Shown: piece after piece, positions 53,836-62,691 of the stretch
How the letters are laid out: each line of letters begins with the position of its first letter
How positions within the stretch are numbered: position 1 is the stretch's first letter
Assembly: GCA_963732225.1 (NCBI GenBank)
Contig: CAVSYR010000001.1
Coordinates: forward strand, 1-64,000
Reading direction: 5' to 3'
DNA length: 64,000 nucleotides
DNA from: VRUE01 sp963732225
Lineage (GTDB): Bacteria; Actinomycetota; Thermoleophilia; Solirubrobacterales; 70-9
Translations under genes and position numbers: made by a program
The notes under the pieces: model-generated
Database searches by the model: none
Seen by the model: the letters and a program-made list of their open reading frames with translations, nothing else
What the model was told of the DNA's origin: nothing

Positions 53836-55968
53836 TCAGCCGGGGCTGATGCCACCGCCGGCCGGCGGTGGTGCGGCTGGCGTCGGGGAAGGTTCGGGCG
53901 TGGCTTCCGGGGTGGGTTCGGCTTCACCTTCAGCGGCGGCACCTCCCCCTTCTTCCTTGCCTTCTTTGGAAGATTCTTCGCTCGATTCTTCTTCTTCGTA
54001 TTCGTTGTATTCGGATTCGCCCGAGGAGCTGTAGGAGCCCGAGGTGTGGCCGCTGTCGAGCCCCGCCAGTTCAGGCAGGGTCGATGGTTCGGGGAATTCG
54101 GGGCAGTCGCCGGCCACTGCCGATTCCATGAAGGAGCGCCAGATCGGTCCCGCTGTCGGACCGCCGAAGCCGGTTGCTTCACGTGACTGCGGGTGACCGA
54201 CCCAGACCGCGGTCGAGTAGAGCGGCGTGTAGCCGACGAACCAGGCGTCGGAGAGGTCCTCCGAGGTGCCCGTCTTACCGGCCTCGGCGCCACAACCCAT
54301 GTAGGTATAGCCGGCGCCGGTGCCCTGGGTGATCACGCCCTCGAGGATCTTGGTCACATCGTAGGCCTGTCCCTCGGTCAGCACCCGTTCACCCGAGTCG
54401 GGGTCGGTTTCCTCGACCTTGCCGTTGGGGAATTCGACCCGGCTGATCGCGGTCGGGTCGTGGTGGATGCCGCCGCTGGCCAGGGTCGCGTAGCCGTCGG
54501 CCTGTTCGAGCGGCGTGACGCCGATCGCGAGACCGCCGATCGCCTCGGCCGGGACCGATTCAAGCGGCGCTTCGATGCCCATTTCGTGGGCTGTCTGGGT
54601 GACGTTTTCGGGGCCGACGTCGAGGTCGAGCTGGGCGAAGATCACGTTGACCGAGTCCCAGGTCGCTTCGTCGAGCGACATCGTGCCGCCGCCGGGCTCG
54701 GCGTTGTTGACTGTCCAGGTCCCGCCTCCCGGCGTTTCGAGGGTCATCGGCGAGGTGCCGTCGTAATAGGTGCTGGCGGGATCGATCCCCTGCTTGATCG
54801 CCGTCGTCAGCACGTAGGTCTTGAACGAGGAACCGGGCTGGCGGTGGGCCTGCCAGGCGTAGTTGAATTCGCTTTCGCTGTCATAGCCTTCGGTCGAGGC
54901 GAGGGCGACGATTTCGCCCGTCTTCGGATTGACCGAGGCGAGCCCGGCGGCGGGCCCGCCTTCCGGGTAGCAGACGCTGCACGAGTCGACCGCTTCCTGC
55001 GCCCGTTCCTGCAGTTCAGGGTTGATCGTCGTGTAGGCCTTGAGCCCACCCTTGCGCACGGTGTTGATCCCGTACTTGTCGATCAGCTCCTGCTGCACGA
55101 GGTCGAAGAGGAAGGGGTCGCGGATCACCCGGTACTTGTGACCGGGGCTGAGGTCGAGGCCGCTGTGCAGGGCTTCACGGTATTCGGCGCCGTCGATGTA
55201 TTCCTGCTCGTGCATCGCCGCCAGTACCTCGTTGCGGCGCTGCAGCGCCGCGTGGGGGTCAAGGAAGGGGTTGTATTCGGAGGGCGCCTGGGGCAGGCCG
55301 GCGATCAGCGCCGATTCGGTCAGGCCGAGTTCCTTGGCCGGCTTGCCGAAGTAGGTCTGCGCCGCCGCCTCGACCCCAACCGCGGTCTCACCTTCGACCG
55401 TGCCGTAGGGGGCGGTGTTGAGGTAGGCGGTGAGGATCCATTCCTTCGTGTGCGCGTCCTCCATCTCATAGGCAAGGTGCGCTTCGATCAGCTTTCGTTT
55501 CAGCGTCTCCTGCGGGTTCTGGATGTAGAGGTTGCGGACCAGTTGCTGGGTGATCGTCGAGGCACCCTGCACTGGCTTGCCGCCGGCCAGCAGGTCCTTC
55601 CAGGCGGCGCGAGCGATCCCGGCCGGGTCGAGGGCGCCGTGGTTGAAGAAGTTCCTGTCCTCGATCGCCACCGTGGCGTCGCGCAGCGTCTGCGGCATCG
55701 TCCGACCGGGCACCGGCTGTCGGATGTTTTCGGCCTGGATGAAGCCGATCAGGCTGCCGTCGGCGGCGTAGATCGCTGAGGAGCGGCCCTTCTGCACCGG
55801 CTTCAGGCTGGAGAGCGGCGGCGCCGACTCATAGGTGCTGACCGCCCAACTCCCCGCCACGCCGCCCGCAACCACGGCCACGGCAAGCAGGACCCCCAGG
55901 GGGACCGTGACCTTCTTCCACTTCGAGGTATGGGACTTGCGCCTGCGCAGGCGCGTTCGGCGAGCCAT
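53836..55968 (-). CDS. class A penicillin-binding protein
   Basis: A 710-residue bifunctional PBP. A basic N-terminus and one membrane helix (VTVPLGVLLAVAVVAGGVAG) precede the glycosyltransferase family 51 domain: ATVAIEDRNFFNHGALDPAG, GASTITQQLVRNLYIQNPQE, ILTAYLNTAPYGTVEGETAV. The transpeptidase domain has SxxK in RQPGSSFKTYVL, SxN in WDSVNVIFAQL and KTG in EAGKTGTSEDL. The C-terminal 80 residues are Ser/Glu/Pro-rich and disordered. It polymerises and cross-links peptidoglycan outside the membrane. Confidence 0.95.
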   Translation of the reverse strand: MARRTRLRRRKSHTSKWKKVTVPLGVLLAVAVVAGGVAGSWAVSTYESAPPLSSLKPVQKGRSSAIYAADGSLIGFIQAENIRQPVPGRTMPQTLRDATVAIEDRNFFNHGALDPAGIARAAWKDLLAGGKPVQGASTITQQLVRNLYIQNPQETLKRKLIEAHLAYEMEDAHTKEWILTAYLNTAPYGTVEGETAVGVEAAAQTYFGKPAKELGLTESALIAGLPQAPSEYNPFLDPHAALQRRNEVLAAMHEQEYIDGAEYREALHSGLDLSPGHKYRVIRDPFLFDLVQQELIDKYGINTVRKGGLKAYTTINPELQERAQEAVDSCSVCYPEGGPAAGLASVNPKTGEIVALASTEGYDSESEFNYAWQAHRQPGSSFKTYVLTTAIKQGIDPASTYYDGTSPMTLETPGGGTWTVNNAEPGGGTMSLDEATWDSVNVIFAQLDLDVGPENVTQTAHEMGIEAPLESVPAEAIGGLAIGVTPLEQADGYATLASGGIHHDPTAISRVEFPNGKVEETDPDSGERVLTEGQAYDVTKILEGVITQGTGAGYTYMGCGAEAGKTGTSEDLSDAWFVGYTPLYSTAVWVGHPQSREATGFGGPTAGPIWRSFMESAVAGDCPEFPEPSTLPELAGLDSGHTSGSYSSSGESEYNEYEEEESSEESSKEGKEEGGGAAAEGEAEPTPEATPEPSPTPAAPPPAGGGISPG

Positions 55969-56009
55969 TCAGCTGCAAATTGTAGGGAGGACGCTAGGCT
56001 GCCTAGCCG

Positions 56010-56387
56010 ATGTCGCGCTTCTTGCACACCTGCTACCGAATTGGCGAGATCGACCGCTCGGTCGCCTTCTACGAAAAGATCGGCTTCGAAGAGACCGGCC
56101 GCATGCCGATCGGCGACGAGGCGATCAACGTCTTCATGAACATCCCGGGCGAGGATCCCGTGCTCGAGCTGACCTATAACCACGGCGTCACCGGCTACGA
56201 GCACGGCACCGGCTACAACCACATCGCCCTCGCCGTCGACGACCTCGACGCCACCCTCGAGAGCCTCGCCGCCGACGGCATCGAGCCCGAAAAGCCCCCC
56301 TACCGCCCCGGCGGCCGCACCGAGGGCCACCGCATCGCCTTCATCCGCGACCCCGACGGCTACCGCATCGAGCTGATTGGCGAGTAG
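56010..56387 (+). CDS. glyoxalase/lactoylglutathione lyase-like protein
   Basis: A 125-residue VOC-fold protein close to GloA: FLHTCYRIGEIDRSVAFYEK, FMNIPGEDPVLELTYNHGV, GYNHIALAVDDLDATLESLA and FIRDPDGYRIELIGE. The metal ligands expected of glyoxalase I (His near the start, Glu, His, Glu at the end) are in place. Actinobacteria lack glutathione, so the thiol cofactor would be mycothiol or another. It is divergent from the PBP gene. Confidence 0.9.
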   Translation: MSRFLHTCYRIGEIDRSVAFYEKIGFEETGRMPIGDEAINVFMNIPGEDPVLELTYNHGVTGYEHGTGYNHIALAVDDLDATLESLAADGIEPEKPPYRPGGRTEGHRIAFIRDPDGYRIELIGE

Positions 56388-56399
56388 CGCTGTTTTGCC

Positions 56400-56972
56400 G
56401 TGACGAGACGCAAGCGCAAGGCGCGGGCGGCCATCGTCGCGACTGGAGCTCTTCTCGCGCTAGTCCTTTTTGGAGGGTCAGGGACGGCTGCCGCTGACGG
56501 CCCCAAGACGCCCTATGTCGTCGCCAAAGGCAAGAGCCTCTACGGCGTGCCTTGGCGGATCAGGATGGGCGAGGAACCGTCATACGGAAAAGGCCTACCG
56601 CGCTATGCCAACCTGTATTTCTCACTTGGCAGGCCGAGTGAAATGAACGAAGCCGGTCTCTACTCCTCGTTCCCACTGCCGATCTCGCGCGCCTTCGTCT
56701 TTCACGCGAACTCGGGCAGCGACATCGATTCGTTCCCTGAGTCGGATAGCTGCGGCTTCGCAGGCCGCCGCGCCGTGAAACTGATCGCGACGATGAGCGA
56801 TGGGACGTCGCTCACCTTCGAGACCCAGCTCGCGCCCACTGCACTCTCGAACCGCTTCCACTGGCTGCGCCGCATCCGCTTCTTCGATCAGTTCTACTCG
56901 GCAGGAGTCGAGCCGACGGAGATCTCGGCCTATGACCGGGCCGGCCGGCTGCTAGATCGCCAACCCGCCTAG
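56400..56972 (+). CDS. secreted protein of unknown function
   Basis: A 190-residue protein starting at GTG 56400, 12 bases after the glyoxalase stop. The signal peptide is VTRRKRKARAAIVATGALLA to GTAAADG. The mature part is beta-rich with one Cys (SDSCGFAGRRAVKLIATMSD) and ends in FDQFYSAGVEPTEISAYDRA. No domain is recognised. It may share the glyoxalase transcript. Confidence 0.7.
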   Translation: MTRRKRKARAAIVATGALLALVLFGGSGTAAADGPKTPYVVAKGKSLYGVPWRIRMGEEPSYGKGLPRYANLYFSLGRPSEMNEAGLYSSFPLPISRAFVFHANSGSDIDSFPESDSCGFAGRRAVKLIATMSDGTSLTFETQLAPTALSNRFHWLRRIRFFDQFYSAGVEPTEISAYDRAGRLLDRQPA

Positions 56973-57065
56973 CGGCACGAGGATCACGAACTTACGGGGT
57001 GGTTTAACCCATTTAATTGACACTCAGCGCACCACGCGCGCATTCAGCCCTCCTACCGTCGCCGA

Positions 57066-57440
57066 ATGCCGTGGCCGCCGAGAGTCGGAGAACCCTTGCC
57101 GAGGGCGGCGGAGCCAATCGGGGTCCGGCAGAAGCTAATTGACTACTCACTGGAGGTGCGCCATGAGACTGGAGGCCCGAAGGCCCGGGGATTCGAGCGA
57201 ATTCTCGGCATCACGAAGGATCACGTCAACTACGTCGAGCAGTCGATCAGGATTGGGATTCTCAGCGCTCCAGTCCGTTCTATTCGGCAGAATTCGCCGT
57301 TTGGAATCAATTGCGTTGTTGAGCTTCCAATCCACGGGATCGGTGACAAGCGCCTCCGAGCCGTCAACTTGCGAACTACTTGGATCTTTGTGGACGCTAC
57401 GGCCTGCCCACGCATGCTGACGGCATTCCTGAGGCCCTAG
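57066..57440 (+). CDS. DUF6883-like protein
   Basis: A 124-residue protein. The pattern of a Lys/Leu helix (RQKLIDYSLEVRHETGGPKA), FERILGITKDHVNYVEQSIR, FGINCVVELPIHGIGDKRLR and the final strand VNLRTTWIFVDATACPRMLT resembles DUF6883. This family is often encoded beside DUF4926, as here (10 bases apart). GC is lower than in neighbours, consistent with a mobile cassette. The pair may be a toxin-antitoxin or toxin-immunity module; this is inference. Confidence 0.65.
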   Translation: MPWPPRVGEPLPRAAEPIGVRQKLIDYSLEVRHETGGPKARGFERILGITKDHVNYVEQSIRIGILSAPVRSIRQNSPFGINCVVELPIHGIGDKRLRAVNLRTTWIFVDATACPRMLTAFLRP

Positions 57441-57450
57441 AATCTGCTCG

Positions 57451-57666
57451 ATGGCCACCGTCAAACAGTCCATAGGCGAGGTTGACGTCGTCTCGTTCAC
57501 CGAAGCAATCAACGGTTGGCCGCCTGGGACCAGGGGTGCCGTCGTCCACGACTTCGGCGAGATGAAGATGGTCGAGGTCTCCAATGAGCGCGGCGAAACG
57601 CTCGACCTACCCGTCGTTGCGGTCGAGAAGCTTCGACTCGAGGCGAAGCACCCGCCTCACTCGTAG
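57451..57666 (+). CDS. DUF4926-like small protein
   Basis: A 71-residue protein with the DUF4926 layout: EVDVVSFTEAINGWPPGTRG, AVVHDFGEMKMVEVSNERGE, TLDLPVVAVEKLRLEAK, a small SH3-like beta barrel. It is the second gene of the two-gene cassette with the DUF6883-like gene. It converges with the multicopper oxidase gene, one base between the stops. Confidence 0.7.
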   Translation: MATVKQSIGEVDVVSFTEAINGWPPGTRGAVVHDFGEMKMVEVSNERGETLDLPVVAVEKLRLEAKHPPHS

Positions 57667-57667
57667 C

Positions 57668-59230
57668 TCACCTCACAACCTCGAACTGGGTCATCAGGCC
57701 GTGGTCCTCGTGGTCGAGCATGTGGCAGTGGATGACGAACTTGCCGAGGTAGTCGGCGAAGTGGCCGGCGACGAGGATGCGTTCCTTGGGATAGAGGAAG
57801 AAGGTCTCCTTGAGGCAGTCTTCCCAGGGCGGTGGCGGCTTGCCGTTGCGCGAGAGCAGATACCAGTCGGTCATGTGCAGGTGCATCATGTGGGCGACGT
57901 TGGTGCGGTTGACGATCTCCCAGGTCTTGACCGAGCCGAGCTCAGGGTGGGCGTCGGCGCGGTCCGGGTTGAAGGTGCGCCCGTTGATTTCCCAGCGCGT
58001 CTTGAAGAGACCACCGATTGAGATCGTCCAGGTGTGATCGACCTTGTGCGCTGCGCGCTTGGTCCACTCGGGCAGCGGGCGCAGCCGCCGGGGCACGCGC
58101 GTGCGGTCCTCGCGGGGCCGCGAATCGACCTTGAACTGCATCAGCGCGCCGACGTAGGCGTGTGAGCCCAACGGGTGCCTGGCGCCGTGGCGAGGGCCGC
58201 TGCGCAGCTCGACCGACTCGCCCCGGGCCTGGCTGAAGTCGACGACCATCTCGACCCGCTCGGCCGGCCCGATCAGGATCTCCTCGCGCCCTACCGGCCG
58301 CGGCATCAAGCCGCTGTCGGTGCCGATCTGAACCATCCGCGCGCCGTTGGAGAGGTGGAGGTTGTAGGAGCGAAACTGCGAGGCGTTGAGGATGCGCAGG
58401 CGGTAGCGCTGGGCACTGACCCGGTGATGGGGCAGGTGGACGCCGTTGACCAGGATCGTGTGAGCGTTGATCCCGTCGGCAGGTGGGCGGCGGTTGGTGA
58501 ACGGGTCGGCGAGTTGGTTGTGGTCATCGAAGGAGCGGTCGACCAGCATCAGCGGCAGGTCGCGCTCGCCGCTCGGCAGCGGCAGGCCGGCCTCGAACTC
58601 GTCGTCGATGATCCACATCCCGGCCAGCCCGTGCCAGACGTTGCGCGACGTATGGTCGAGGCGATGGTCGTGATACCACTGGAAGGCGGCGCGCTCGGGC
58701 CGTCCCTCCTCAATCAGGTCGTAGACGTAGGTCCGCCTCCCCCCCGGCTCGATCAGGACGTCGTTGCCTGACTGCCGCGGCGAGAGGCCGCTGGGAATAT
58801 CGCAGTAGAAGGAGGTCGAGTGCGAGGGCGTCAGCCCACCCGGCTGGCCGTCGAACTGGGTGCGGTTGTGGCCGCCGTGCAGGTGCACGCTCAGCTCGCC
58901 CACCTTGGCGGGCAGTTCGTGCAGGAAGGTCACCGCTGTGCGCTCGCCGGCCGGGCGCCGGATCGTCGGGCCCGGGAAGCAGCCGTCGTAGGTCCACATC
59001 CGCGTCTTCTGGCCGGGAAGGGCCTGCACCTCCGCCTCGCGGATCGGGATCGTCAGCTCAGCACCGCGCAGCTCGCGCGGGATCGGCAGGGGCCGCTGGA
59101 ACGGCGCGGAGTGAGGGCGCGACGCCGGGGCGCCTCGCCCCGGCAACAGGGAACCAGGACGCAGGCCAAGCGGCAGGGCCGTGGCCAGCGCCCCGCTACC
59201 CAGGGCGCCGAGGAAAGCTCGGCGCCCCAG
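57668..59230 (-). CDS. multicopper oxidase, Tat-exported
   Basis: A three-domain multicopper oxidase with copper motifs LSVHLHGGHNRTQFD, AFQWYHDHRLDHTSRNVWHG, NVAHMMHLHMTDWYLLS and KFVIHCHMLDHEDHGLMTQF. The frame continues upstream of the first usual start (TTG 59146) through a clear twin-arginine signal (LGRRAFLGALGSGALATAL). No ATG, GTG or TTG lies between the upstream stop and that signal, so the true start may be a CTG near 59230 (chosen) or the sequence may carry an error. It is 34 bases downstream of a cupredoxin gene. Likely oxidises metals or phenolics outside the membrane. Confidence 0.88.
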   Translation of the reverse strand: MGRRAFLGALGSGALATALPLGLRPGSLLPGRGAPASRPHSAPFQRPLPIPRELRGAELTIPIREAEVQALPGQKTRMWTYDGCFPGPTIRRPAGERTAVTFLHELPAKVGELSVHLHGGHNRTQFDGQPGGLTPSHSTSFYCDIPSGLSPRQSGNDVLIEPGGRRTYVYDLIEEGRPERAAFQWYHDHRLDHTSRNVWHGLAGMWIIDDEFEAGLPLPSGERDLPLMLVDRSFDDHNQLADPFTNRRPPADGINAHTILVNGVHLPHHRVSAQRYRLRILNASQFRSYNLHLSNGARMVQIGTDSGLMPRPVGREEILIGPAERVEMVVDFSQARGESVELRSGPRHGARHPLGSHAYVGALMQFKVDSRPREDRTRVPRRLRPLPEWTKRAAHKVDHTWTISIGGLFKTRWEINGRTFNPDRADAHPELGSVKTWEIVNRTNVAHMMHLHMTDWYLLSRNGKPPPPWEDCLKETFFLYPKERILVAGHFADYLGKFVIHCHMLDHEDHGLMTQFEVVR

Positions 59231-59264
59231 GCGCGGTAAATCTGAGGGAGAACCAGGCGTGCTT

Positions 59265-59843
59265 CTAGACCCCTGGGGTCGGAGCCACTACTTCAATCGA
59301 GCCGTGCATCCAGGGGTGAATGGCGCACATGAAGTAGATCGTCGTGCCGGCGGCCGCGGAGACCTTCTGCACGATCGAGGCGTTTGGCTTCGTCCCCGTG
59401 AACCAGGAGTCGCCCTTTTTGGTCAGGCTGCCGAGCGTGTCCCAGCCTTCGGCACCGACTTCGACCGGATTCACTTTCACCGGGCCGTTGCCTTTGACGC
59501 CGTGCCATTTGGCGATCGACATGCAGATGTGATTCGGCGTGAAGCAGATCTGCCGCGCCTTCGGCGTCTTCGGGATCGAGCCCTTGGTGACCAGCGAAAA
59601 AGTGTGCGGGCCGACCTGTTTGGCGTTGGTCTGGTTCAGCACCTCGAGTTCTTCGCCGGCGACGATCGTCTTCGGCGCTTCGAAACGCAGGCCACCCTTG
59701 CCGGCCTTGATGAAGACGGTGTTGGCGGGACCGAGGTCACCGGCACCGCTGGCAAGGGCCGGAGCCAAGGCGAGGGTTGCGATTAGCCCGACCGCGATCG
59801 CAATGATCCCCCTGGTCGAGACGCGGGAAAGTCGCTTGTTCAA
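59265..59843 (-). CDS. secreted cupredoxin-like protein
   Basis: The start chosen is TTG 59843, with AAGGAGAG 4 bases upstream. The signal peptide is LNKRLSRVSTRGIIAIAVGL to ALASG. The 192-residue product has a cupredoxin-like fold: RFEAPKTIVAGEELEVLNQT, VGPHTFSLV (His ligand) and the ligand loop YFMCAIHPWMHGSIEVV with Cys, His, Met. A longer middle insert (CFTPNHICMSIAKWHG) has two further cysteines. It lies just upstream of the multicopper oxidase gene, so it may deliver electrons to or from that enzyme. Confidence 0.85.
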   Translation of the reverse strand: MNKRLSRVSTRGIIAIAVGLIATLALAPALASGAGDLGPANTVFIKAGKGGLRFEAPKTIVAGEELEVLNQTNAKQVGPHTFSLVTKGSIPKTPKARQICFTPNHICMSIAKWHGVKGNGPVKVNPVEVGAEGWDTLGSLTKKGDSWFTGTKPNASIVQKVSAAAGTTIYFMCAIHPWMHGSIEVVAPTPGV

Positions 59844-59957
59844 GTTGCTCTCCTTCTGGGGCCATCCCAGCCCCTGGACGAATGGACGAAGAAATGTAAA
59901 CAGGACGCGCGCAGCAATCAAGCGCAATGCTGTCGCAAAATCAGCGAACATGGCCGC

Positions 59958-61523
59958 GTGAGCGAGGTCGACCGGGAGGACTTGGCGGAGGTTCTGGCGC
60001 GACGCGGCCTGACCCGCGATGAGGCGCGCCGGGAGACGATCGACCGTCGCCACGCCAAGGGCGGTCGCAGCGCTCGCGAAAACGTCGAGGACCTCGTCGA
60101 TTCCGGCTCTTTCGTTGAGTACGGCCGCTTCGCGATTGCCGCCCAGCGCGGCCGCCGCGAGCTCGACGACCTGATCGCCAATACCCCGGCCGATGGACTG
60201 CTTGGCGGCACGGCGCGGATCAACGGTGAGCTCTTCGGCGAGCGGGCCGCCTGCGCCGTGCTCTCCTACGACTACACCGTGCTCGCCGGCACCCAGGGCG
60301 CCCTCGGCCACCGCAAGAAGGACCGACTCTTCGAGCTGATCGAGCGAATGCGCCTACCGACCGTCTTCTTTGCCGAGGGCGGTGGCGGCCGGCCGGGCGA
60401 CACCGACTACCCGGTCGTCTCGGCGCTCGACACCCGCGCCTTCGCGCTCTGGGCCGGCCTCTCGGGCCTGGTGCCGCGGATCGCCATCGTCGCCGGCCGC
60501 TGCTTCGCCGGCAACGCCGTGATCGCCGGCTGCGCCGACCTGATCGTCGCCACCAAGAACATCTCGCTCGGTATGGGCGGCCCGGCGATGATCGAGGGTG
60601 GCGGCCTGGGCAAGGTCGACCCCGATGAGGTCGGACCGATCGCGACGCAGGCGGCAAATGGGGTCGTCGACCTGGTCGTCACCGACGAGGCCGCGGCGGT
60701 GGCCGCGACCAAGCGCCTGCTCGGCTACTTCCAGGGCGTACTACCAACGGGCGACGCCGCCGACCAGGAGCAGCTGCGCGACGCCGTGCCCGAGCGCCAG
60801 CGCCGCGCCTACGCGGTGCAGCCGATTATCGAGACGCTCGCCGACACGGGCTCGGCGACCTTCCTGCGCGAGCGCTTCGCCCCGGAGATGGTGACGGCGC
60901 TGATCCGCATCGAGGGGCGGCCGCTCGGCGTGATCGCCAACGACACCAGGCACGTCGCCGGCGCGATCACCAGCGACGCGGCCGACAAGGCCGCTCGCTT
61001 CCTGCAGCTCTGCGACGCCTTCGACCTGCCGGTCCTCTCGCTGGTCGATACCCCGGGGATGATGGTCGGCCCCGAGGCCGAGGCGACCGGCCTGGTCCGC
61101 CACGCCTCGCGCCTGCTGCTCGCCGGTGCGGCGCTGCAAGTGCCGCTGATCGCTGTGATTTTGCGCCGTGGCTACGGCCTTGGCGCCCAAGCGATGACCG
61201 GCGGCAGCATGCACGAGCCGCTGCTGACCCTGGCCTGGCCCTCCGCCCACCTCGGGCCGATGGGGCTGGAGGGAGCTGTGCGCCTCGCCCTGCGCAAGGA
61301 GCTCGAGGCGATCGCCGACGAGGGCGAGCGCGAGCAGCGCGTGCGCGATCTCACCGCCGCCGCCGAAGAGAACGCCAAGGCGCTCAACGCCGCGGCGCTG
61401 TTCGAGATCGACGACGTGATCGACCCAGCCGAGACGCGCTCGCTGATCGCCTCGACGCTGGCCGCGGCGCAGGCGCACCAGGGTGAGCGAGACGAGCGCC
61501 GCCGCTACGTCGACGCCTGGTAG
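59958..61523 (+). CDS. acyl-CoA carboxylase carboxyltransferase subunit
   Basis: A 521-residue protein with the two crotonase-like halves of a carboxyltransferase. The N-terminal half shows RRHAKGGRSARENVEDLVD, ACAVLSYDYTVLAGTQGALG and VAGRCFAGNAVIAGCADLIV. The C-terminal half shows LPVLSLVDTPGMMVGPEAEA and LRRGYGLGAQAMTGGSMHEP. It transfers a carboxyl group from biotin to an acyl-CoA (acetyl- or propionyl-CoA type). The start is GTG 59958. No biotin carboxylase gene is in the window. Confidence 0.92.
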   Translation: MSEVDREDLAEVLARRGLTRDEARRETIDRRHAKGGRSARENVEDLVDSGSFVEYGRFAIAAQRGRRELDDLIANTPADGLLGGTARINGELFGERAACAVLSYDYTVLAGTQGALGHRKKDRLFELIERMRLPTVFFAEGGGGRPGDTDYPVVSALDTRAFALWAGLSGLVPRIAIVAGRCFAGNAVIAGCADLIVATKNISLGMGGPAMIEGGGLGKVDPDEVGPIATQAANGVVDLVVTDEAAAVAATKRLLGYFQGVLPTGDAADQEQLRDAVPERQRRAYAVQPIIETLADTGSATFLRERFAPEMVTALIRIEGRPLGVIANDTRHVAGAITSDAADKAARFLQLCDAFDLPVLSLVDTPGMMVGPEAEATGLVRHASRLLLAGAALQVPLIAVILRRGYGLGAQAMTGGSMHEPLLTLAWPSAHLGPMGLEGAVRLALRKELEAIADEGEREQRVRDLTAAAEENAKALNAAALFEIDDVIDPAETRSLIASTLAAAQAHQGERDERRRYVDAW

Positions 61524-61535
61524 CTCAGCTGTCGC

Positions 61536-62516
61536 TCAGAGGTTGACCGGCGACATGTCGGCATAGCGATCGCCAACGGCGACGCCCTTCGGCGCGAACT
61601 CGTCAATGCGGCGCAGCTCCTCATCGCTCAGCTCTACCTCCACCGCGGCGACGTTCTCCTCCAGGTAGCTGCGGCGCTTGGTGCCGGGGATCGGCACCAG
61701 GTCGTCGCCCTGGGCCAGCACCCAGGCCAGGGCGAGCTGGCCGGCGGTGATGTCCTTCTCGGCGGCGATCTCTTCGACCCGCTCGACCAGCTCCAGGTTG
61801 CGCCCGAAGTTCTCGCCTTCAAAGCGCGGGTTGACGCGGCGGAAGTCATCCTCGGGCAGATCGTCGGCCGAGCGAAAGCGGCCGGTGAGGAAGCCGCGAC
61901 CGAGCGGGCTGTAGGGGACGAAGCCGATGCCGAGCTCACGCAGCGTCGGCAGGATCTCGTCCTCGGGATCGCGGCTCCAGAGCGAGTACTCGGTCTGCAG
62001 GGCCGTGATCGGGTGGGTGGCGTGGGCGCGGCGAATCGTCTCCGGCGCCGCCTCGGAGAGGCCGAGGTGGCGCACCTTGCCCTGCTCAATCAGCGCCGCC
62101 ATCGCGCCGACGGTCTCCTCGATCGGCACTTTCGGATCGACGCGGTGCTGGTAGTAGAGGTCGATCGTCTCGACGCCCAGCCGGTGCAGCGATGCCTCGC
62201 AGGCCTCGCGCACGTACTCGGGGTCGCCGCGTACCCCGAGGCGTTCGCCGTTCTGCCCGCGCACGTTGCCGAACTTGGTCGCCAGGACGACCTCGTCGCG
62301 GCGACCGGCGATCGCCCTGCCGACAAGCTCCTCGTTGGTGAACGGCCCGTACATGTCGGCCGTGTCGAGGAAGGTCACTCCCAGCTCGAGCGCCCGCTCG
62401 ATTGTCGCCGTCGCCTCCGCCTCGTCGGCCGAGCCGTAGAACTCCGACATCCCCATGCAGCCCAGCCCCTCGGCCGAGACCTGCAAGCCGGCGTTGCCAA
62501 GTGTTCTCGTTTCCAT
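61536..62516 (-). CDS. aldo/keto reductase
   Basis: A 326-residue NADPH-dependent AKR. It has GLGCMGMSEFYGSADEAEAT, the catalytic Asp/Tyr region FLDTADMYGPFTNEELVGRA, Lys in VLATKFGNVRG, His in YYQHRVDPKVPIEETVGAM, and the cofactor loop IPGTKRRSYLEENVAAVEVE. The start chosen is ATG 62516 (METRTLGNAGLQVSAEG), the family start; an ATG five codons earlier is possible. The substrate is unknown; related enzymes reduce aldehydes. Confidence 0.93.
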   Translation of the reverse strand: METRTLGNAGLQVSAEGLGCMGMSEFYGSADEAEATATIERALELGVTFLDTADMYGPFTNEELVGRAIAGRRDEVVLATKFGNVRGQNGERLGVRGDPEYVREACEASLHRLGVETIDLYYQHRVDPKVPIEETVGAMAALIEQGKVRHLGLSEAAPETIRRAHATHPITALQTEYSLWSRDPEDEILPTLRELGIGFVPYSPLGRGFLTGRFRSADDLPEDDFRRVNPRFEGENFGRNLELVERVEEIAAEKDITAGQLALAWVLAQGDDLVPIPGTKRRSYLEENVAAVEVELSDEELRRIDEFAPKGVAVGDRYADMSPVNL

Positions 62517-62542
62517 GCGATTCCCGTCCATTCACGTAAGAA

Positions 62543-62581
62543 CCGGCGACGGTCCCTGCGCACCAGGGAGACCGTCGCCGG
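62543..62581. repeat. 12-bp perfect hairpin in a divergent promoter region
   Basis: CCGGCGACGGTC (62543-62554) pairs exactly with 62570-62581, with an inner CCTG/CAGG stem. It lies between the divergent AKR and STAS genes, so it cannot be a normal terminator for either. It could be an operator or a stable leader hairpin. Confidence 0.55.
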
Positions 62582-62691
62582 CAAGTTGCAACGAAGTGTC
62601 GGTCCTCACCCATGTACCCGCTGAAGAGAGAGCAAACCCGCTGGTGGCGGTAAGCTGGACGGGAAGCACGCAGAGCCCCGGGAGGGAACGA

